64,000 bases of DNA. Origin: Stappia taiwanensis. Its GTDB lineage: Bacteria; Pseudomonadota; Alphaproteobacteria; Rhizobiales; Stappiaceae. A program made the translations under genes and the position numbers. Every line of letters starts with the position of its first letter. The stretch's first letter is position 1. Positions 39,733 through 48,724 of this stretch are shown here, piece by piece. The notes beneath the pieces were generated by a model. That model saw nothing but the letters and a program-made list of their open reading frames with translations, was not told where the DNA came from and searched no databases. Location: NCBI RefSeq assembly GCF_014635285.1, contig NZ_BMCR01000004.1, positions 186,001-250,000 of the forward strand, read 5' to 3'.

Positions 39733-40899
39733 ATGCTGCAGACCGTGACCCCATCGCCGACCGACATCCTCAGGGATCTCGTCAGCTTCGACACCACCAG
39801 CCGCAATTCCAACCTGGAGCTGATCGCCTGGGTCGAGGCCTTCCTGGAAGCGCGTGGCATTCCTTCCACGCGGATCTACGACGAGACCGGCGAGAAGGCC
39901 AATCTGCTGGCCACCATCGGCCCGGCGGATGTGCCCGGTTACGTGCTCTCCGGTCATACGGATGTGGTGCCGGTCGACGGTCAGGAGTGGACCAGCGCGC
40001 CCTTCTCGCTGACCGAACGCGATGGCCGGCTCCATGGACGCGGGGCCTGCGACATGAAGGGTTTCCTCGCCTGCTGTCTGTCGAAGGCTGGCGAGATGGC
40101 CGCCCGCGATCTCAAGGCGCCGATCCATCTGGCCTTTTCCTACGATGAGGAAGTGGGCTGCAAGGGCGTGCCGAGCCTGATCACCAAGCTGGTGGAAACG
40201 GTCGCCAAACCGCGCGCCTGTTTCGTCGGCGAACCGACCGAAATGCAGGTGGTGATCGGCCACAAGGCCAAGCGCTCCTACCGGGCCATCGTCACAGGCT
40301 ACCCCTGCCATTCCTCGCTGGCCCCGCATGGGGTGAACGCCATCGACTATGCCGCGCGGCTGCTGCTCCGGGTCCGGGAGATGGGGATCGCGCTGGCCGA
40401 AGGGCCGAGCGATGCGCTCTATGACATTCCCGTCACCACCGCCCATACCGGCACCATCGCCGGCGGCACGGCGCTCAATATCGTGCCCGAGCTTTGCACC
40501 TTCGCCTTCGAATTCCGCGTGCTGCCGGATCAGGACGCGGACGCACTGGTCTCCGAGGTGATGCGCTACGCCCGCGAGGAGCTGGAGCCGGAAATGACCG
40601 CCCGGGCCGCCGGCACTGGCATTGCATTCGAGGAAATCTCGTCCTTCCCCGGGCTCGCCACCGATCCGGAGGCGGAGATCACCCGGCTGACCAAGCGGCT
40701 TGCCGGCCGCAACGGCCACAGCAAGGTGGCCTATGGCACCGAGGCCGGGCAATTCGTCGAGATCGGCGCTATTCCCACCATCGTCATCGGCCCTGGTTCC
40801 ATCGAGCAGGCGCACAAGGCCGATGAGTTCATCGCCATCGCCGAGCTGGAGAGCTGCACCGCGTTTCTCGACCGGCTGATCGAGGAAGCCTGCCGCTGA
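39733..40899 (+). CDS. argE: M20-family deacetylase, acetylornithine deacetylase-like
   Basis: A 388-residue zinc-dependent M20 amidohydrolase of the ArgE type. Metal ligands are in LSGHTDVVPVDG (His), GRGACDMKGFLA (Asp), and FSYDEEVGCKG (Glu), with a dimerisation domain between about residues 180 and 295. ArgE-like enzymes remove N-acetyl groups from ornithine and other amino acids. Here it lies 21 bases after the LysR gene and just before an AstE-like gene, which suggests catabolic de-acylation instead of arginine synthesis. An AGAGGA site precedes the ATG. Confidence 0.88.
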   Translation: MLQTVTPSPTDILRDLVSFDTTSRNSNLELIAWVEAFLEARGIPSTRIYDETGEKANLLATIGPADVPGYVLSGHTDVVPVDGQEWTSAPFSLTERDGRLHGRGACDMKGFLACCLSKAGEMAARDLKAPIHLAFSYDEEVGCKGVPSLITKLVETVAKPRACFVGEPTEMQVVIGHKAKRSYRAIVTGYPCHSSLAPHGVNAIDYAARLLLRVREMGIALAEGPSDALYDIPVTTAHTGTIAGGTALNIVPELCTFAFEFRVLPDQDADALVSEVMRYAREELEPEMTARAAGTGIAFEEISSFPGLATDPEAEITRLTKRLAGRNGHSKVAYGTEAGQFVEIGAIPTIVIGPGSIEQAHKADEFIAIAELESCTAFLDRLIEEACR

Positions 40900-40951
40900 C
40901 CCACCGACGTTTTTGACAACACCCATTGCCACTTCCAAGGACCCCGCCCGC

Positions 40952-41920
40952 ATGGACGCCACGAGCACGCCCCCGTTTTCCATCGACCTGCCGAAGGTCG
41001 ACATCACTCCCTATCGGGCAGGAAACATCGGCCTTGAGGGGATCACCACCCTCGACAGCGGCCGGCCGGGGCCACATGTGGCGATCTCCGCCATCGTTCA
41101 CGGCAATGAACTCTGCGGCCCCATCGCCCTCGACTGGCTGTTCCGTCAGGACGTGAAACCGCTGAAGGGGCGGCTGTCGCTGGTGTTCGTCAATCTCGAT
41201 GCCTATGATCGGTTCGACCCGGCCGACCCGTTCGCCTCCCGCTGGGCCGATGAGGACATGAACCGGCTGTGGCAACCGGAGACCCTTTCCGGCGGCAAGA
41301 CGGCGGAGCGGCGCCGGGCCGCCGTCTTGCGCCCGTTCTTCGACACGGTGGACCTGCTGCTCGACCTGCACTCCATGCAGAACGCCACCGCGCCGCTGAT
41401 CCTGTCTGGCGCCCACCGCAAGGGCCGCGATCTGGCCCGGGCCTTGCGCGCGCCGCAACTGGTTGTCAGCGACGAGGGACACGCGGCGGGCAAGCGCCTG
41501 CGCGACTATGCCGCCTTCGGCGATCCGCAAAGCCCGCGCAACGCCCTTCTCGTGGAATGTGGCCAGCATTGGGAAAAATCGAGCGCCGAGGTCGCCATCG
41601 ACGCAAGCATCCGCTTCCTGCGCGCCTGCGGCACGGTGGAGACCGACTTCGGCGCCGAGGTGCTGGCCACCCGCCTGCTGCCGGAGCCGCAAAGCTTCAT
41701 CGAGATCGTCTCGGCCGTGACCGTTGAGAGCGACAGCTTCCACTTTGCCGCCGACTATCAGGGACAGGAAGTCATCGAGAAGGCCGGCACCGTGATCGGC
41801 CATGACGGCGACCGGCCGGTCACCACCCCGGAGGACCGGATGGTGCTGATCATGCCCTCCCGCCGCTTGACAAAGGGCATGACGGCGGTGCGCCTTGGCC
41901 GGTTCGTCGAGGACGACTGA
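40952..41920 (+). CDS. Succinylglutamate desuccinylase/aspartoacylase family protein
   Basis: A 322-residue zinc carboxypeptidase-fold enzyme of the AstE/aspartoacylase family. The zinc motif is IVHGNELCGP (His and Glu), followed by NLDAYDRFDP, DEDMNRLW and DLLLDLHSM with the second histidine. Such enzymes hydrolyse N-acyl amino acids such as N-succinylglutamate or N-acetylaspartate. The ATG at 40952 has AAGGA upstream; an earlier in-frame TTG (40913) is less likely. It is the third de-acylating enzyme in the cluster. Confidence 0.87.
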   Translation: MDATSTPPFSIDLPKVDITPYRAGNIGLEGITTLDSGRPGPHVAISAIVHGNELCGPIALDWLFRQDVKPLKGRLSLVFVNLDAYDRFDPADPFASRWADEDMNRLWQPETLSGGKTAERRRAAVLRPFFDTVDLLLDLHSMQNATAPLILSGAHRKGRDLARALRAPQLVVSDEGHAAGKRLRDYAAFGDPQSPRNALLVECGQHWEKSSAEVAIDASIRFLRACGTVETDFGAEVLATRLLPEPQSFIEIVSAVTVESDSFHFAADYQGQEVIEKAGTVIGHDGDRPVTTPEDRMVLIMPSRRLTKGMTAVRLGRFVEDD

Positions 41921-41937
41921 TCTCGGCCCGCAAAAAC

Positions 41938-41960
41938 GGCCGGGAGAAAACTCCCCGGCC
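41938..41960. terminator. Hairpin after the AstE-like gene
   Basis: GGCCGGGAG (41938-41946) pairs with CTCCCCGGCC (41951-41960) around AAAA with one bulged base. It is 18 bases past the stop codon and probably ends that transcript. No T-run follows it. Confidence 0.55.
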
Positions 41961-41965
41961 CGCTG

Positions 41966-41997
41966 GCAATCGGCCGTTGCGCGCGGCGGCCGATTGC
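41966..41997. promoter_or_regulatory. Perfect 11-bp inverted repeat overlapping the putative trpL promoter
   Basis: GCAATCGGCCG (41966-41976) is exactly repeated in inverse at 41987-41997 with a 10-base spacer. A possible -35 (TTGCGC, 41977-41982) lies in the spacer and a possible -10 (TACTGA, 42000-42005) follows with 17-base spacing. That would place transcription start at or near the trpL ATG (42013). It may be an operator or a terminator for upstream transcription. Confidence 0.45.
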
Positions 41998-42012
41998 GCT
42001 ACTGACGATGCC

Positions 42013-42063
42013 ATGAACACGATGATGACCCTGTCCAGCGGTTGGTGGTGGCGCCTCTCATAA
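42013..42063 (+). CDS. trpL: trp leader peptide (16 aa, three consecutive Trp codons)
   Basis: A short open frame encoding MNTMMTLSSGWWWRLS, with three adjacent TGG codons at 42043-42051, directly upstream of trpE(G). Ribosome stalling at the Trp codons is the sensor of attenuation in rhizobial trpE(G) genes. No good Shine-Dalgarno lies before the ATG and the possible -10 box is only 7 bases upstream, so translation from a leaderless transcript is plausible. The ATGs at codons 4 and 5 could also serve as starts. The segments for alternative hairpins follow immediately. Confidence 0.9.
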   Translation: MNTMMTLSSGWWWRLS

Positions 42064-42145
42064 AGGCGGCAATCGACAGCCCGTGACCTGATGTCACTCA
42101 AGCAGTTTCGAACAGACCGCCGCGGACCCCGCCGGCGGCTTTTTT
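42052..42145 (+). promoter_or_regulatory. Tryptophan attenuator of trpE(G)
   Basis: Three mutually exclusive pairings can be drawn. Segment 1:2 is CGCCT (42052-42056) with AGGCG (42064-42068). Segment 2:3 is GGCGG (42065-42069) with CCGCC (42117-42121). Segment 3:4 is CCGCCG (42117-42122) with CGGCGG (42133-42138), followed by six T residues, which is the terminator. A stall at the Trp codons would mask segment 1, free 2 to pair with 3, and prevent termination. A small hairpin GTGAC/GTCAC (42083-42097) sits between segments 2 and 3. Confidence 0.82.
42117..42145 (+). terminator. Attenuator terminator upstream of trpE(G)
   Basis: The stem CCGCCG/CGGCGG (42117-42122 and 42133-42138) is followed by C and TTTTTT (42140-42145). 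It is a classic intrinsic terminator and lies 52 bases before the trpE(G) start. Confidence 0.88.
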
Positions 42146-42196
42146 GTATCCAGCAGCCTGCGGAGACCTCCAGCGGCAGCGGTACAGGAGAATGAA

Positions 42197-44389
42197 ATGC
42201 AAGCGGGACACGCACAGACCTTCCAGACAGAGGGCGGCATCACCGTCTCGGTCGCCTCGCGGCCAGCCGATTACGCAGAAGGCATTTCCCGCTGGGTCGA
42301 CCGGCTCGACAGCGAACGCGGCGTGGTCCTCTCCTCCTCCTATGAGTATCCGGGCCGCTACACGCGCTGGGACATGGCGCTGGCCAATCCGCCGCTGGTT
42401 CTGGAAGCGCAGGGACGCCGCGCCCATGTGCGGGCGCTGAACGCCCGGGGCGCGGTCCTGGTGCCGGCCATCGAGCAGGCGTTGCAGGGCCACCCGGACA
42501 TTGCCCGGCTCGACCGGGACGGCGACGGCGACACGCTCCTCATCGAGATCGCCGTGCCGAACCGGGCCTTTGCCGAGGAAGAACGCTCGCGCCAGCCTTC
42601 GGTGTTCTCGGTGATGCGGGCGATTTCCGCGCTGTTTGCCTGCGACGACGCGCATCTCGGTCTTTACGGCGCCTTCGGCTATGACCTTGCCTTCCAGTTC
42701 GAGCCCATCGACCTGGTGATCGAGCGCCCGGACGATCAGCGCGACGTGGTGCTCTACCTGCCCGACGAAATCCTGCTGGTCGACCACTACGGCCGCAAGG
42801 CGCATGTGCTGGAGTATGACTTCACCGTCGGCGGCCGTTCCACTGAGGGGCTTGCCCGCGATGGCGCGGCGGTGCCCTACCATCCGGCGAGCGAGGATCC
42901 CGGACGCGGCGACCATGCCCCCGGCGAATACGCTGAGCTGGTGCGCGCCGCCAAGGAGTATTTCCGGCGTGGCGACTTGTTCGAGACCGTGCCCGGCCAG
43001 ACCTTCTACGAACGCTGCCCGGCGCCCCCCTCGGCGGTCAGCCGCAAGCTGCAGGACATCAACCCCTCGCCCTTCGGCTTCTTCATCAATCTGGGCAATG
43101 CGGAATATCTGGTCGGCGCCAGCCCGGAAATGTATGTGCGCGTCACCGGTGGACGGCGGGTGGAGACCTGCCCGATCTCCGGCACCATCCGGCGTGGCCG
43201 CAACGCCATTGAAGACGAAGCGCAGATCCGCAAGCTGCTGAACTCGGCCAAGGACGAGGCGGAGCTGACCATGTGCTCCGACGTGGACCGCAACGACAAG
43301 AGCCGCATCTGCGTGCCGGGATCGGTGCGGGTGATCGGCCGGCGGCAGATCGAGCTCTACTCCCGGCTGATCCACACGGTCGACCATATCGAGGGCACCT
43401 TGCGCGACGATCTCGACGCGCTCGACGCCTTCCTGTCGCACACCTGGGCAGTCACCGTCACCGGCGCACCGAAACGTTGGGCGATGGAGTTCATCGAAAA
43501 GCACGAACGCACCCCGCGCGCCTGGTATGGCGGCGCAATTGGCGCAATCCTGTTCAACGGCGAGATGAACACCGGCCTTACCCTGCGCACCGTGCGGATC
43601 AAGGATGGCGTGGCGCAGATCCGCGCCGGCGCCACCCTGCTCTACGACAGCGTGCCGGAGGACGAGGAAGCGGAGACCGAATTGAAGGCGGAGGCCATGC
43701 GCACCGCCGTGCGCGAGGCCGGCCAGACCGGCCCCGCCGGCGCCGACGCGGAGCGCGACCTGCCAGGCGCGGGCCTGCGCATCCTGCTGGTCGACCACGA
43801 GGACAGTTTCGTCCACACCCTTGCCAACTACTTCCGCCAGACCGGGGCGGAGGTCGTCACCTACCGCTCGCCGGTCAGCGATGCGGTGTTCCACGATGTC
43901 GATCCCGATCTGGTGGTGCTGTCGCCCGGACCGGGCAGCCCGAGCGATTTCGACTGCGCCTCCACCATCGGCCGGGCGCGGGCGCGCGGCCTGCCGATCT
44001 TCGGCGTCTGCCTCGGCCTGCAGGCGCTGACCGAGGCGCTCGGCGGCTCGCTGGCTCAGCTTGAGGTGCCGATGCACGGCAAGCCCTCCCCGGTGACCTT
44101 CACCGGGGATTCGCTGCTGTTTGCCGGGCTTTCCTCTCCGGTCACCGTCGGGCGCTACCATTCGCTGCATGCCCGGCGTGACACCCTGCCGGAAGGGCTG
44201 CGGATCACCTCCGAAAGCACCGATGGGGTGATCATGGCAATCGAGCACGAACGCGAGCCGATCGCCGCCGTGCAGTTCCACCCGGAATCGATCATGTCGC
44301 TCGATCAGGAAGCCGGGCACCGGATCATCCGCAACGTGGTGACCAAACTTGCCCGGTCACGTCAACGGCAGGTCGCCGCCAGCGCCTGA
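42197..44389 (+). CDS. trpE(G): Anthranilate synthase, fused TrpE-TrpG
   Basis: A 730-residue fusion converting chorismate and glutamine to anthranilate, the first step of tryptophan synthesis. Residues 1 to about 510 are the TrpE component: [53 protein letters not shown] and [15 protein letters not shown]. From about 530 is the TrpG glutaminase: [44 protein letters not shown] with the catalytic Cys, and [11 protein letters not shown]. The N-terminal [14 protein letters not shown] contains the expected Trp feedback region. AGGAG precedes the ATG. The fusion is typical of rhizobia and relatives. Confidence 0.97.
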   Translation: MQAGHAQTFQTEGGITVSVASRPADYAEGISRWVDRLDSERGVVLSSSYEYPGRYTRWDMALANPPLVLEAQGRRAHVRALNARGAVLVPAIEQALQGHPDIARLDRDGDGDTLLIEIAVPNRAFAEEERSRQPSVFSVMRAISALFACDDAHLGLYGAFGYDLAFQFEPIDLVIERPDDQRDVVLYLPDEILLVDHYGRKAHVLEYDFTVGGRSTEGLARDGAAVPYHPASEDPGRGDHAPGEYAELVRAAKEYFRRGDLFETVPGQTFYERCPAPPSAVSRKLQDINPSPFGFFINLGNAEYLVGASPEMYVRVTGGRRVETCPISGTIRRGRNAIEDEAQIRKLLNSAKDEAELTMCSDVDRNDKSRICVPGSVRVIGRRQIELYSRLIHTVDHIEGTLRDDLDALDAFLSHTWAVTVTGAPKRWAMEFIEKHERTPRAWYGGAIGAILFNGEMNTGLTLRTVRIKDGVAQIRAGATLLYDSVPEDEEAETELKAEAMRTAVREAGQTGPAGADAERDLPGAGLRILLVDHEDSFVHTLANYFRQTGAEVVTYRSPVSDAVFHDVDPDLVVLSPGPGSPSDFDCASTIGRARARGLPIFGVCLGLQALTEALGGSLAQLEVPMHGKPSPVTFTGDSLLFAGLSSPVTVGRYHSLHARRDTLPEGLRITSESTDGVIMAIEHEREPIAAVQFHPESIMSLDQEAGHRIIRNVVTKLARSRQRQVAASA

Positions 44390-44400
44390 TGCAAAACGAA

Positions 44401-44435
44401 AACCGCCGGCGCGAAGGCCTTTCGCGCCGGCGGTT
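44401..44435. terminator. Strong bidirectional hairpin between trpE(G) and the RidA gene
   Basis: AACCGCCGGCGCGAA (44401-44415) pairs perfectly over 15 bases with TTCGCGCCGGCGGTT (44421-44435), loop GGCCT. It lies between two convergent genes and probably stops transcription from both, which matters here because the two operons make and consume anthranilate. Confidence 0.8.
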
Positions 44436-44458
44436 GCAATGGCCTTGGGCCGAAACAA

Positions 44459-44920
44459 TCAGGCCGGCAGGATCGCCGTGCCCTCGATTTCCACCATCGC
44501 CTCGGGCTCCACCAGCGACAGGACCTGCACCACGGCCATCGCCGGGAAGTTCCGCCCCATTACCGAGCGATAGGCCGGGCCGAGGTCCTTGAGGCAGGCG
44601 CGGTAGGCCTCCATGTCGGTGACATACCAGGTCAGCCGGGCGATGTGCTCCGGTCCGCCGCCGCCCGCACGCACCACCGCCACGACGTTTTCCAGGGTCT
44701 GGCGGATCTGCTCGACGAAATCGGCGGAGAACTCACCTTCGGTGTTCCAGCCGATCTGGCCGCCGGTGAGGACGAACCGCCCCTCCCCGGCCATGCCATT
44801 GGCATAGCCCTTCGGGGTCGGCCAGCCCTCGGGCTGCACCGGAGACACTCCGGCGCCGGCGGGGCTGGTATCGGGAACTGCGGTGGCGGCTTTGGCGCCG
44901 GCATTCAGGGTCGTGGTCAA
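44459..44920 (-). CDS. RidA-family enamine/imine deaminase
   Basis: A 153-residue RidA/YjgF/UK114-family protein with GRFVLTGGQIGWNTEGEF, FVEQIRQTLENVVAVVRAGG, ARLTWYVTDMEAYRA and FPAMAVVQVLSLVEPEAMVEIEGTA-type C-terminal strands. Family members hydrolyse reactive enamines and imines. A TTG at 44920 with GGAG nine bases upstream is the best start; a TTG at 44950 is also open. It is last in the 2-aminobenzoate operon, where the monooxygenase/reductase product is itself an enamine-type ketone, so it may carry out the deamination step. Confidence 0.87.
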   Translation of the reverse strand: MTTTLNAGAKAATAVPDTSPAGAGVSPVQPEGWPTPKGYANGMAGEGRFVLTGGQIGWNTEGEFSADFVEQIRQTLENVVAVVRAGGGGPEHIARLTWYVTDMEAYRACLKDLGPAYRSVMGRNFPAMAVVQVLSLVEPEAMVEIEGTAILPA

Positions 44921-44960
44921 GACGCGATCTCCGCTGTCGATCAGGAACAAGGGTTACGGG

Positions 44961-46601
44961 TCAGGACGCGGCACGGGCCGTGTCCTCATGGGAGGCAATC
45001 TCGCGCAGGGCAAAGCGTTGCAGCTTGCCGGTCTCGGTGCGCGGCAGCTTGTCGACGAACTCCACGGCGCGCGGATATTTGTAAGGGGCCAGCTCGGCCT
45101 TGATGTAGTCCTGCAGCTCCTTGATGAGCGCGGCATCGCCGGTGACCCCGGGCTTCAGAACCACATAGGCCTTGACGATGCGGCCGCGCTCCGGATCGGG
45201 AGCCCCGACCACGCCGCATTCGGCCACCGCCGGATGGGCCAGCATGGTGCCTTCCACCTCCGGGCCGGCGATGTTGTAGCCGGCGGAAATGATCATGTCG
45301 TCGGAGCGGGCCTGATACCAGAAATAGCCGTCGGCATCGCGAATGTAGGTGTCGCCGGTGACGTTCCAGCCATCCACTACGTAGTTCGCCTGCCGGTCAT
45401 CTGCCAGATAGCGGCAGCCGGTGGGACCGCGCACGGCCAGTCGGCCCGGGGTTCCGTCCGGAACCTCCGCGCCATCGGGGCCGATCACCTTGGCCTCGTA
45501 GCCCGGAACCGGCTTGCCGGTGGCACCGGGGCGCAGCTCGTCCTCGCGGGCGGCGATGAAGATGTGCAACAGCTCGGTGGCACCGATGCCATCCATGATC
45601 CTGATGCCGGTCGCCGCGAACCAGTCGTCCCAGATCGCCTTGGGCAGCGCCTCGCCGGCGGACACGCATTTGCGCAAGGACGACAGATCCGCATCCCCTT
45701 TCCGGGCAAGGATCGCCCGATAGGCGGTCGGCGCGGTGAACAGAACCGTCGGGCGCATCTGCGGGATCGCCGCAAGCAACTCGTCCGGCCCGGCCCGCTC
45801 CAAGAGGATCGCCGTGGCGCCGACGCGGAACGGGAAAAGCACCAGCCCGCCCAGGCCGAAGGTGAAGGCAAGCGGCGGCGAGCCGATGAACACATCGTCC
45901 TCGCGCGGGCAGAGCACCTTTGCCGAATAGCAGTCGCAGATGGTCAGCATGTCCCGGTGGAAATGCATGGTCGCCTTCGGCTCGCCGGTGGTGCCGGAGG
46001 TAAAGCCGAGCAGGCAGACATCCTCCGCCGCCGTGTCGCAGGGCGCGAATTCCGCCGAGGCCGACGCCATGCGGGTTTCCAGCGCCTCCTCGGTGCCGCC
46101 GCCGGCATAGACGATGGTCTTCAGCCGGTCGGTGCGCCCACGGGTCAGCTCCATTTCCTCCGCCAGCCGATGATCGCAGATCGCCAGCGACAGCTCGGCC
46201 TTGTCGGTGATGGCCGCCAGTTCCTTGGCGCGCAGCAGCGGCATGGTGGCAACCACCACCCCGCCCGCCTTCAGCACAGCGAAATAGACCGCCGTCATCA
46301 TCGGCGTGTTGGGGAACCGCAACAGCACCCGGTTGCCCGGCACCAGACCGAAATCGGCGACCAGCACATTGGCGATGCGGTTGACCTTCTCCGCCAGCTC
46401 CGCATAGGTCCAGCGCTCGTCCGGGGAGACCAGCGCCAGCTTGTCACCGCGCCCCTCGGCCACGTTGCGGTCGATGAGCTCACTGGCGCAGTTGAGCCGC
46501 TCCGGATAGCCGAGGCGGTCGAGATTGATCAGATCCGGCCACTGCGCGCGCGGCGGCAGGTTGTCGGCGGTGAATGTATCGAGATGGGCTGACTTGGCCA
46601 T
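44961..46601 (-). CDS. 2-aminobenzoate/benzoate-CoA ligase
   Basis: A 546-residue AMP-forming acyl-CoA ligase of the benzoate-CoA ligase group. The P-loop-like motif is LLGFTSGTTGEPKATMHFH, the adenylate region is DGIGATELLHIFIAA, then GWNVTGDTYIRDADGYFWY, the hinge SDDMIISAGYNI and the catalytic lysine in PRTETGKLQRFAL. With the fused monooxygenase/reductase nearby, 2-aminobenzoate (anthranilate) is the most likely substrate, giving 2-aminobenzoyl-CoA. The start is MAKSAHLDTFTADNLPP. It lies 41 bases upstream of the RidA gene. Confidence 0.9.
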   Translation of the reverse strand: MAKSAHLDTFTADNLPPRAQWPDLINLDRLGYPERLNCASELIDRNVAEGRGDKLALVSPDERWTYAELAEKVNRIANVLVADFGLVPGNRVLLRFPNTPMMTAVYFAVLKAGGVVVATMPLLRAKELAAITDKAELSLAICDHRLAEEMELTRGRTDRLKTIVYAGGGTEEALETRMASASAEFAPCDTAAEDVCLLGFTSGTTGEPKATMHFHRDMLTICDCYSAKVLCPREDDVFIGSPPLAFTFGLGGLVLFPFRVGATAILLERAGPDELLAAIPQMRPTVLFTAPTAYRAILARKGDADLSSLRKCVSAGEALPKAIWDDWFAATGIRIMDGIGATELLHIFIAAREDELRPGATGKPVPGYEAKVIGPDGAEVPDGTPGRLAVRGPTGCRYLADDRQANYVVDGWNVTGDTYIRDADGYFWYQARSDDMIISAGYNIAGPEVEGTMLAHPAVAECGVVGAPDPERGRIVKAYVVLKPGVTGDAALIKELQDYIKAELAPYKYPRAVEFVDKLPRTETGKLQRFALREIASHEDTARAAS

Positions 46602-46655
46602 GAGCCTCTCCTCTGGACGCGTTTCCCGCCGGTTTTCCGGCGGTGGTGTTTGTCG

Positions 46656-47852
46656 TTATTCGGCTGCCGCCGCCTGGGTGCGGGCGGCATGGTCGGCAAT
46701 CGCCTGGCGGGCGATCACGATCTTCTGGATTTCCGTGGCGCCCTCGTAGATCCGCAGCGCCCGGACATCGCGGTAAAGTTCCTCCATCTTGCAACCGACG
46801 CGCACGCCGTTGCCGCCATGCAGCTGTACCGCGCGGTCGACCACCTTCTGGGCGTTTTCCGTGGCCACCATCTTGGCCAGCGCCGCCTCGCGGGTGATGC
46901 GCGCCGCGCCCTGGTCCTTGGTCCAGGCGGCCCGGTAGACCAGCAGCGCCGCCGCATCCACATCGGCGATCATGTCGGCGAGGGTGCCTTGGGTCATTTG
47001 CAGATCGGAGAGCGGTGCGCCGAAAAGCTGGCGCGTGGTGGTATGCGCCAGCGTGTCGTCGAGCGCTCGGCGGGCAAAGCCCAGCGCGGCAGCTCCGACG
47101 GTGGAGCGGAAGATGTCGAGCGTTGCCATCGCCACCTTGAAGCCCTCGCCCGGCTTGCCGAGACGCTGGCTGACCGGCACCCGCACGGCGTCGAAATCAA
47201 GGGTCGCCAGCGGATGCGGTGCCACCGTGTCGATCCGCTCGCGCACGGAAAACCCCGGCGTGTCGGCATCGACGACGAAAGCGGACAGGCCGCGCGCGCC
47301 CGGCGCCTCGCCGGTGCGGGCGAAGACCACATAGTGATCGGCGATGCCACCGTTGGAGATCCAGGTCTTGTCGCCGCTGATGCGCACATGATCGGGCCCA
47401 TCCGGCTCGGCGATGGTGGCAAGCGCCGCCACATCGGATCCGGCGGCCGGCTCCGACAGGGCAAAGGCGGCAATCTTCTCGCCGCGCCCCACCGGCGGCA
47501 GATAGCGGGCGCGCAGCTCCTCGGACCCGTAAAGGGAAATGGAGCCGGTGCCGAGCCCCTGCATGGCGAAGGCGAAATCGGCAAGGCCGTTGTGGCGGGC
47601 CAGCGTCTCACGGGCGATGCACAGGGTGCGCACGTCGAGCCGCTCATGCATCCCGCCCTCGGCCGCCGGGATGGCGGCACGCAGGAAGCCGGCCTCGCCG
47701 AGCGCGGCCACCAGCCGGCGGCAACTGCCGTCGACATCGTGGTGATCGACCAGCCCGGGCACCGTCTTGGCGGCCCAGGCATCGAGCCGGGCGGCAAAGG
47801 CGCGGTGGCCCACATCGAAGAACGGCCAGTCGAGGAAGCTCATGTCGGTCAT
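46656..47852 (-). CDS. Acyl-CoA dehydrogenase
   Basis: A 398-residue FAD-dependent acyl-CoA dehydrogenase. Family signatures are [19 protein letters not shown] (flavin/substrate loop), [57 protein letters not shown] and [19 protein letters not shown], the last with the catalytic glutamate position. It should act in beta-oxidation-like processing of the CoA-bound ring or its cleavage product. The ATG at 47852 has GAGGAG nine bases upstream. It is 11 bases after the enoyl-CoA hydratase gene. Confidence 0.92.
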   Translation of the reverse strand: MTDMSFLDWPFFDVGHRAFAARLDAWAAKTVPGLVDHHDVDGSCRRLVAALGEAGFLRAAIPAAEGGMHERLDVRTLCIARETLARHNGLADFAFAMQGLGTGSISLYGSEELRARYLPPVGRGEKIAAFALSEPAAGSDVAALATIAEPDGPDHVRISGDKTWISNGGIADHYVVFARTGEAPGARGLSAFVVDADTPGFSVRERIDTVAPHPLATLDFDAVRVPVSQRLGKPGEGFKVAMATLDIFRSTVGAAALGFARRALDDTLAHTTTRQLFGAPLSDLQMTQGTLADMIADVDAAALLVYRAAWTKDQGAARITREAALAKMVATENAQKVVDRAVQLHGGNGVRVGCKMEELYRDVRALRIYEGATEIQKIVIARQAIADHAARTQAAAAE

Positions 47853-47863
47853 CGCAAAGCTCC

Positions 47864-48724
47864 TCAATTGCCTTCGAACACGGGCTTCTGCTTGGCGGCG
47901 AAAGCGTTGAAGGCCCGGGTGTAATCCTCGGTCTTCATGCACACCGCCTGGGCCATGGCCTCCGCCTCGATCGCCTGATCGACGGACATGTCCCACTCCA
48001 TGTGCAGCATCCGCTTGGTCATGGCGTTGGCGAAGGTCGGTCCGGCGGACAGGCTGTCGGCCAGCTTGCGCGCCTCGGAAAGAACGCTGCCGGCGTCGGC
48101 GAGCCGGTTGAAGAAGCCCCAGCGCTCGGCTTCCTCGCCGCTCATCACCCGGCCGGTGTAGAGCAGTTCGCTGGCCCGGCCCTGACCGATGATACGCGGA
48201 AGAATGGCGCAGGCGCCCATGTCGCAGCCGGCGAGGCCAACCCGGTTGAACAGGAAGGCCACCTTGGCGCCGGTGGTGCCGACGCGCAGATCCGAGGCCA
48301 TGGCGATGATCGCCCCGGCGCCGACGCAGATGCCGTCAATGGCGGCAACGATCGGCTGCGGGCAGGCACGCATCGCCTTGACCAGTTCCCCGGTCATGGT
48401 GGTGAACTGCAACAGGCCGGGCATGTCACGCGACAGCAGAGGTTCGATGATCTCGAACACATCGCCACCGGAGCAGAAATTGCCGCCGGCACCGGTGATG
48501 ACGATGGTCTTCACTTCCGTATCGAACTGCAGGGCGCGGAACAGGTCGCGCAGTTCCGCGTAGGACTGGAAGGTCAGCGGGTTCTTGCGGTCCGGGCGGT
48601 TGAGCGTGATGGTCGCGGTCTTGCCGTCGACCTCCAGCAGGAAGTGCCGGGGCGTGTAGTCGCGGACCGGCAGCGTGATCGCGTAGGTTTCCAGCGGAGC
48701 CATCTGCGGGGCCATGTCAGCCAT
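47864..48724 (-). CDS. Enoyl-CoA hydratase/isomerase family protein
   Basis: A 286-residue crotonase-fold protein with [20 protein letters not shown], the oxyanion-hole region [19 protein letters not shown], and [21 protein letters not shown] trailing basic helix and [12 protein letters not shown] end the protein. The ATG at 48724 has AAGGA upstream and overlaps the marR stop by a few bases; an ATG at 48715 is the alternative. It probably hydrates or cleaves the ring CoA thioester in 2-aminobenzoate degradation. Confidence 0.92.
   Translation of the reverse strand: MADMAPQMAPLETYAITLPVRDYTPRHFLLEVDGKTATITLNRPDRKNPLTFQSYAELRDLFRALQFDTEVKTIVITGAGGNFCSGGDVFEIIEPLLSRDMPGLLQFTTMTGELVKAMRACPQPIVAAIDGICVGAGAIIAMASDLRVGTTGAKVAFLFNRVGLAGCDMGACAILPRIIGQGRASELLYTGRVMSGEEAERWGFFNRLADAGSVLSEARKLADSLSAGPTFANAMTKRMLHMEWDMSVDQAIEAEAMAQAVCMKTEDYTRAFNAFAAKQKPVFEGN

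Noticed and set aside
42098-44320. A 740-codon minus-strand frame opposite trpE(G)
   Set aside because: Shadow frame; trpE(G) has full motif support and a leader with attenuator, and this frame has no recognisable motif.
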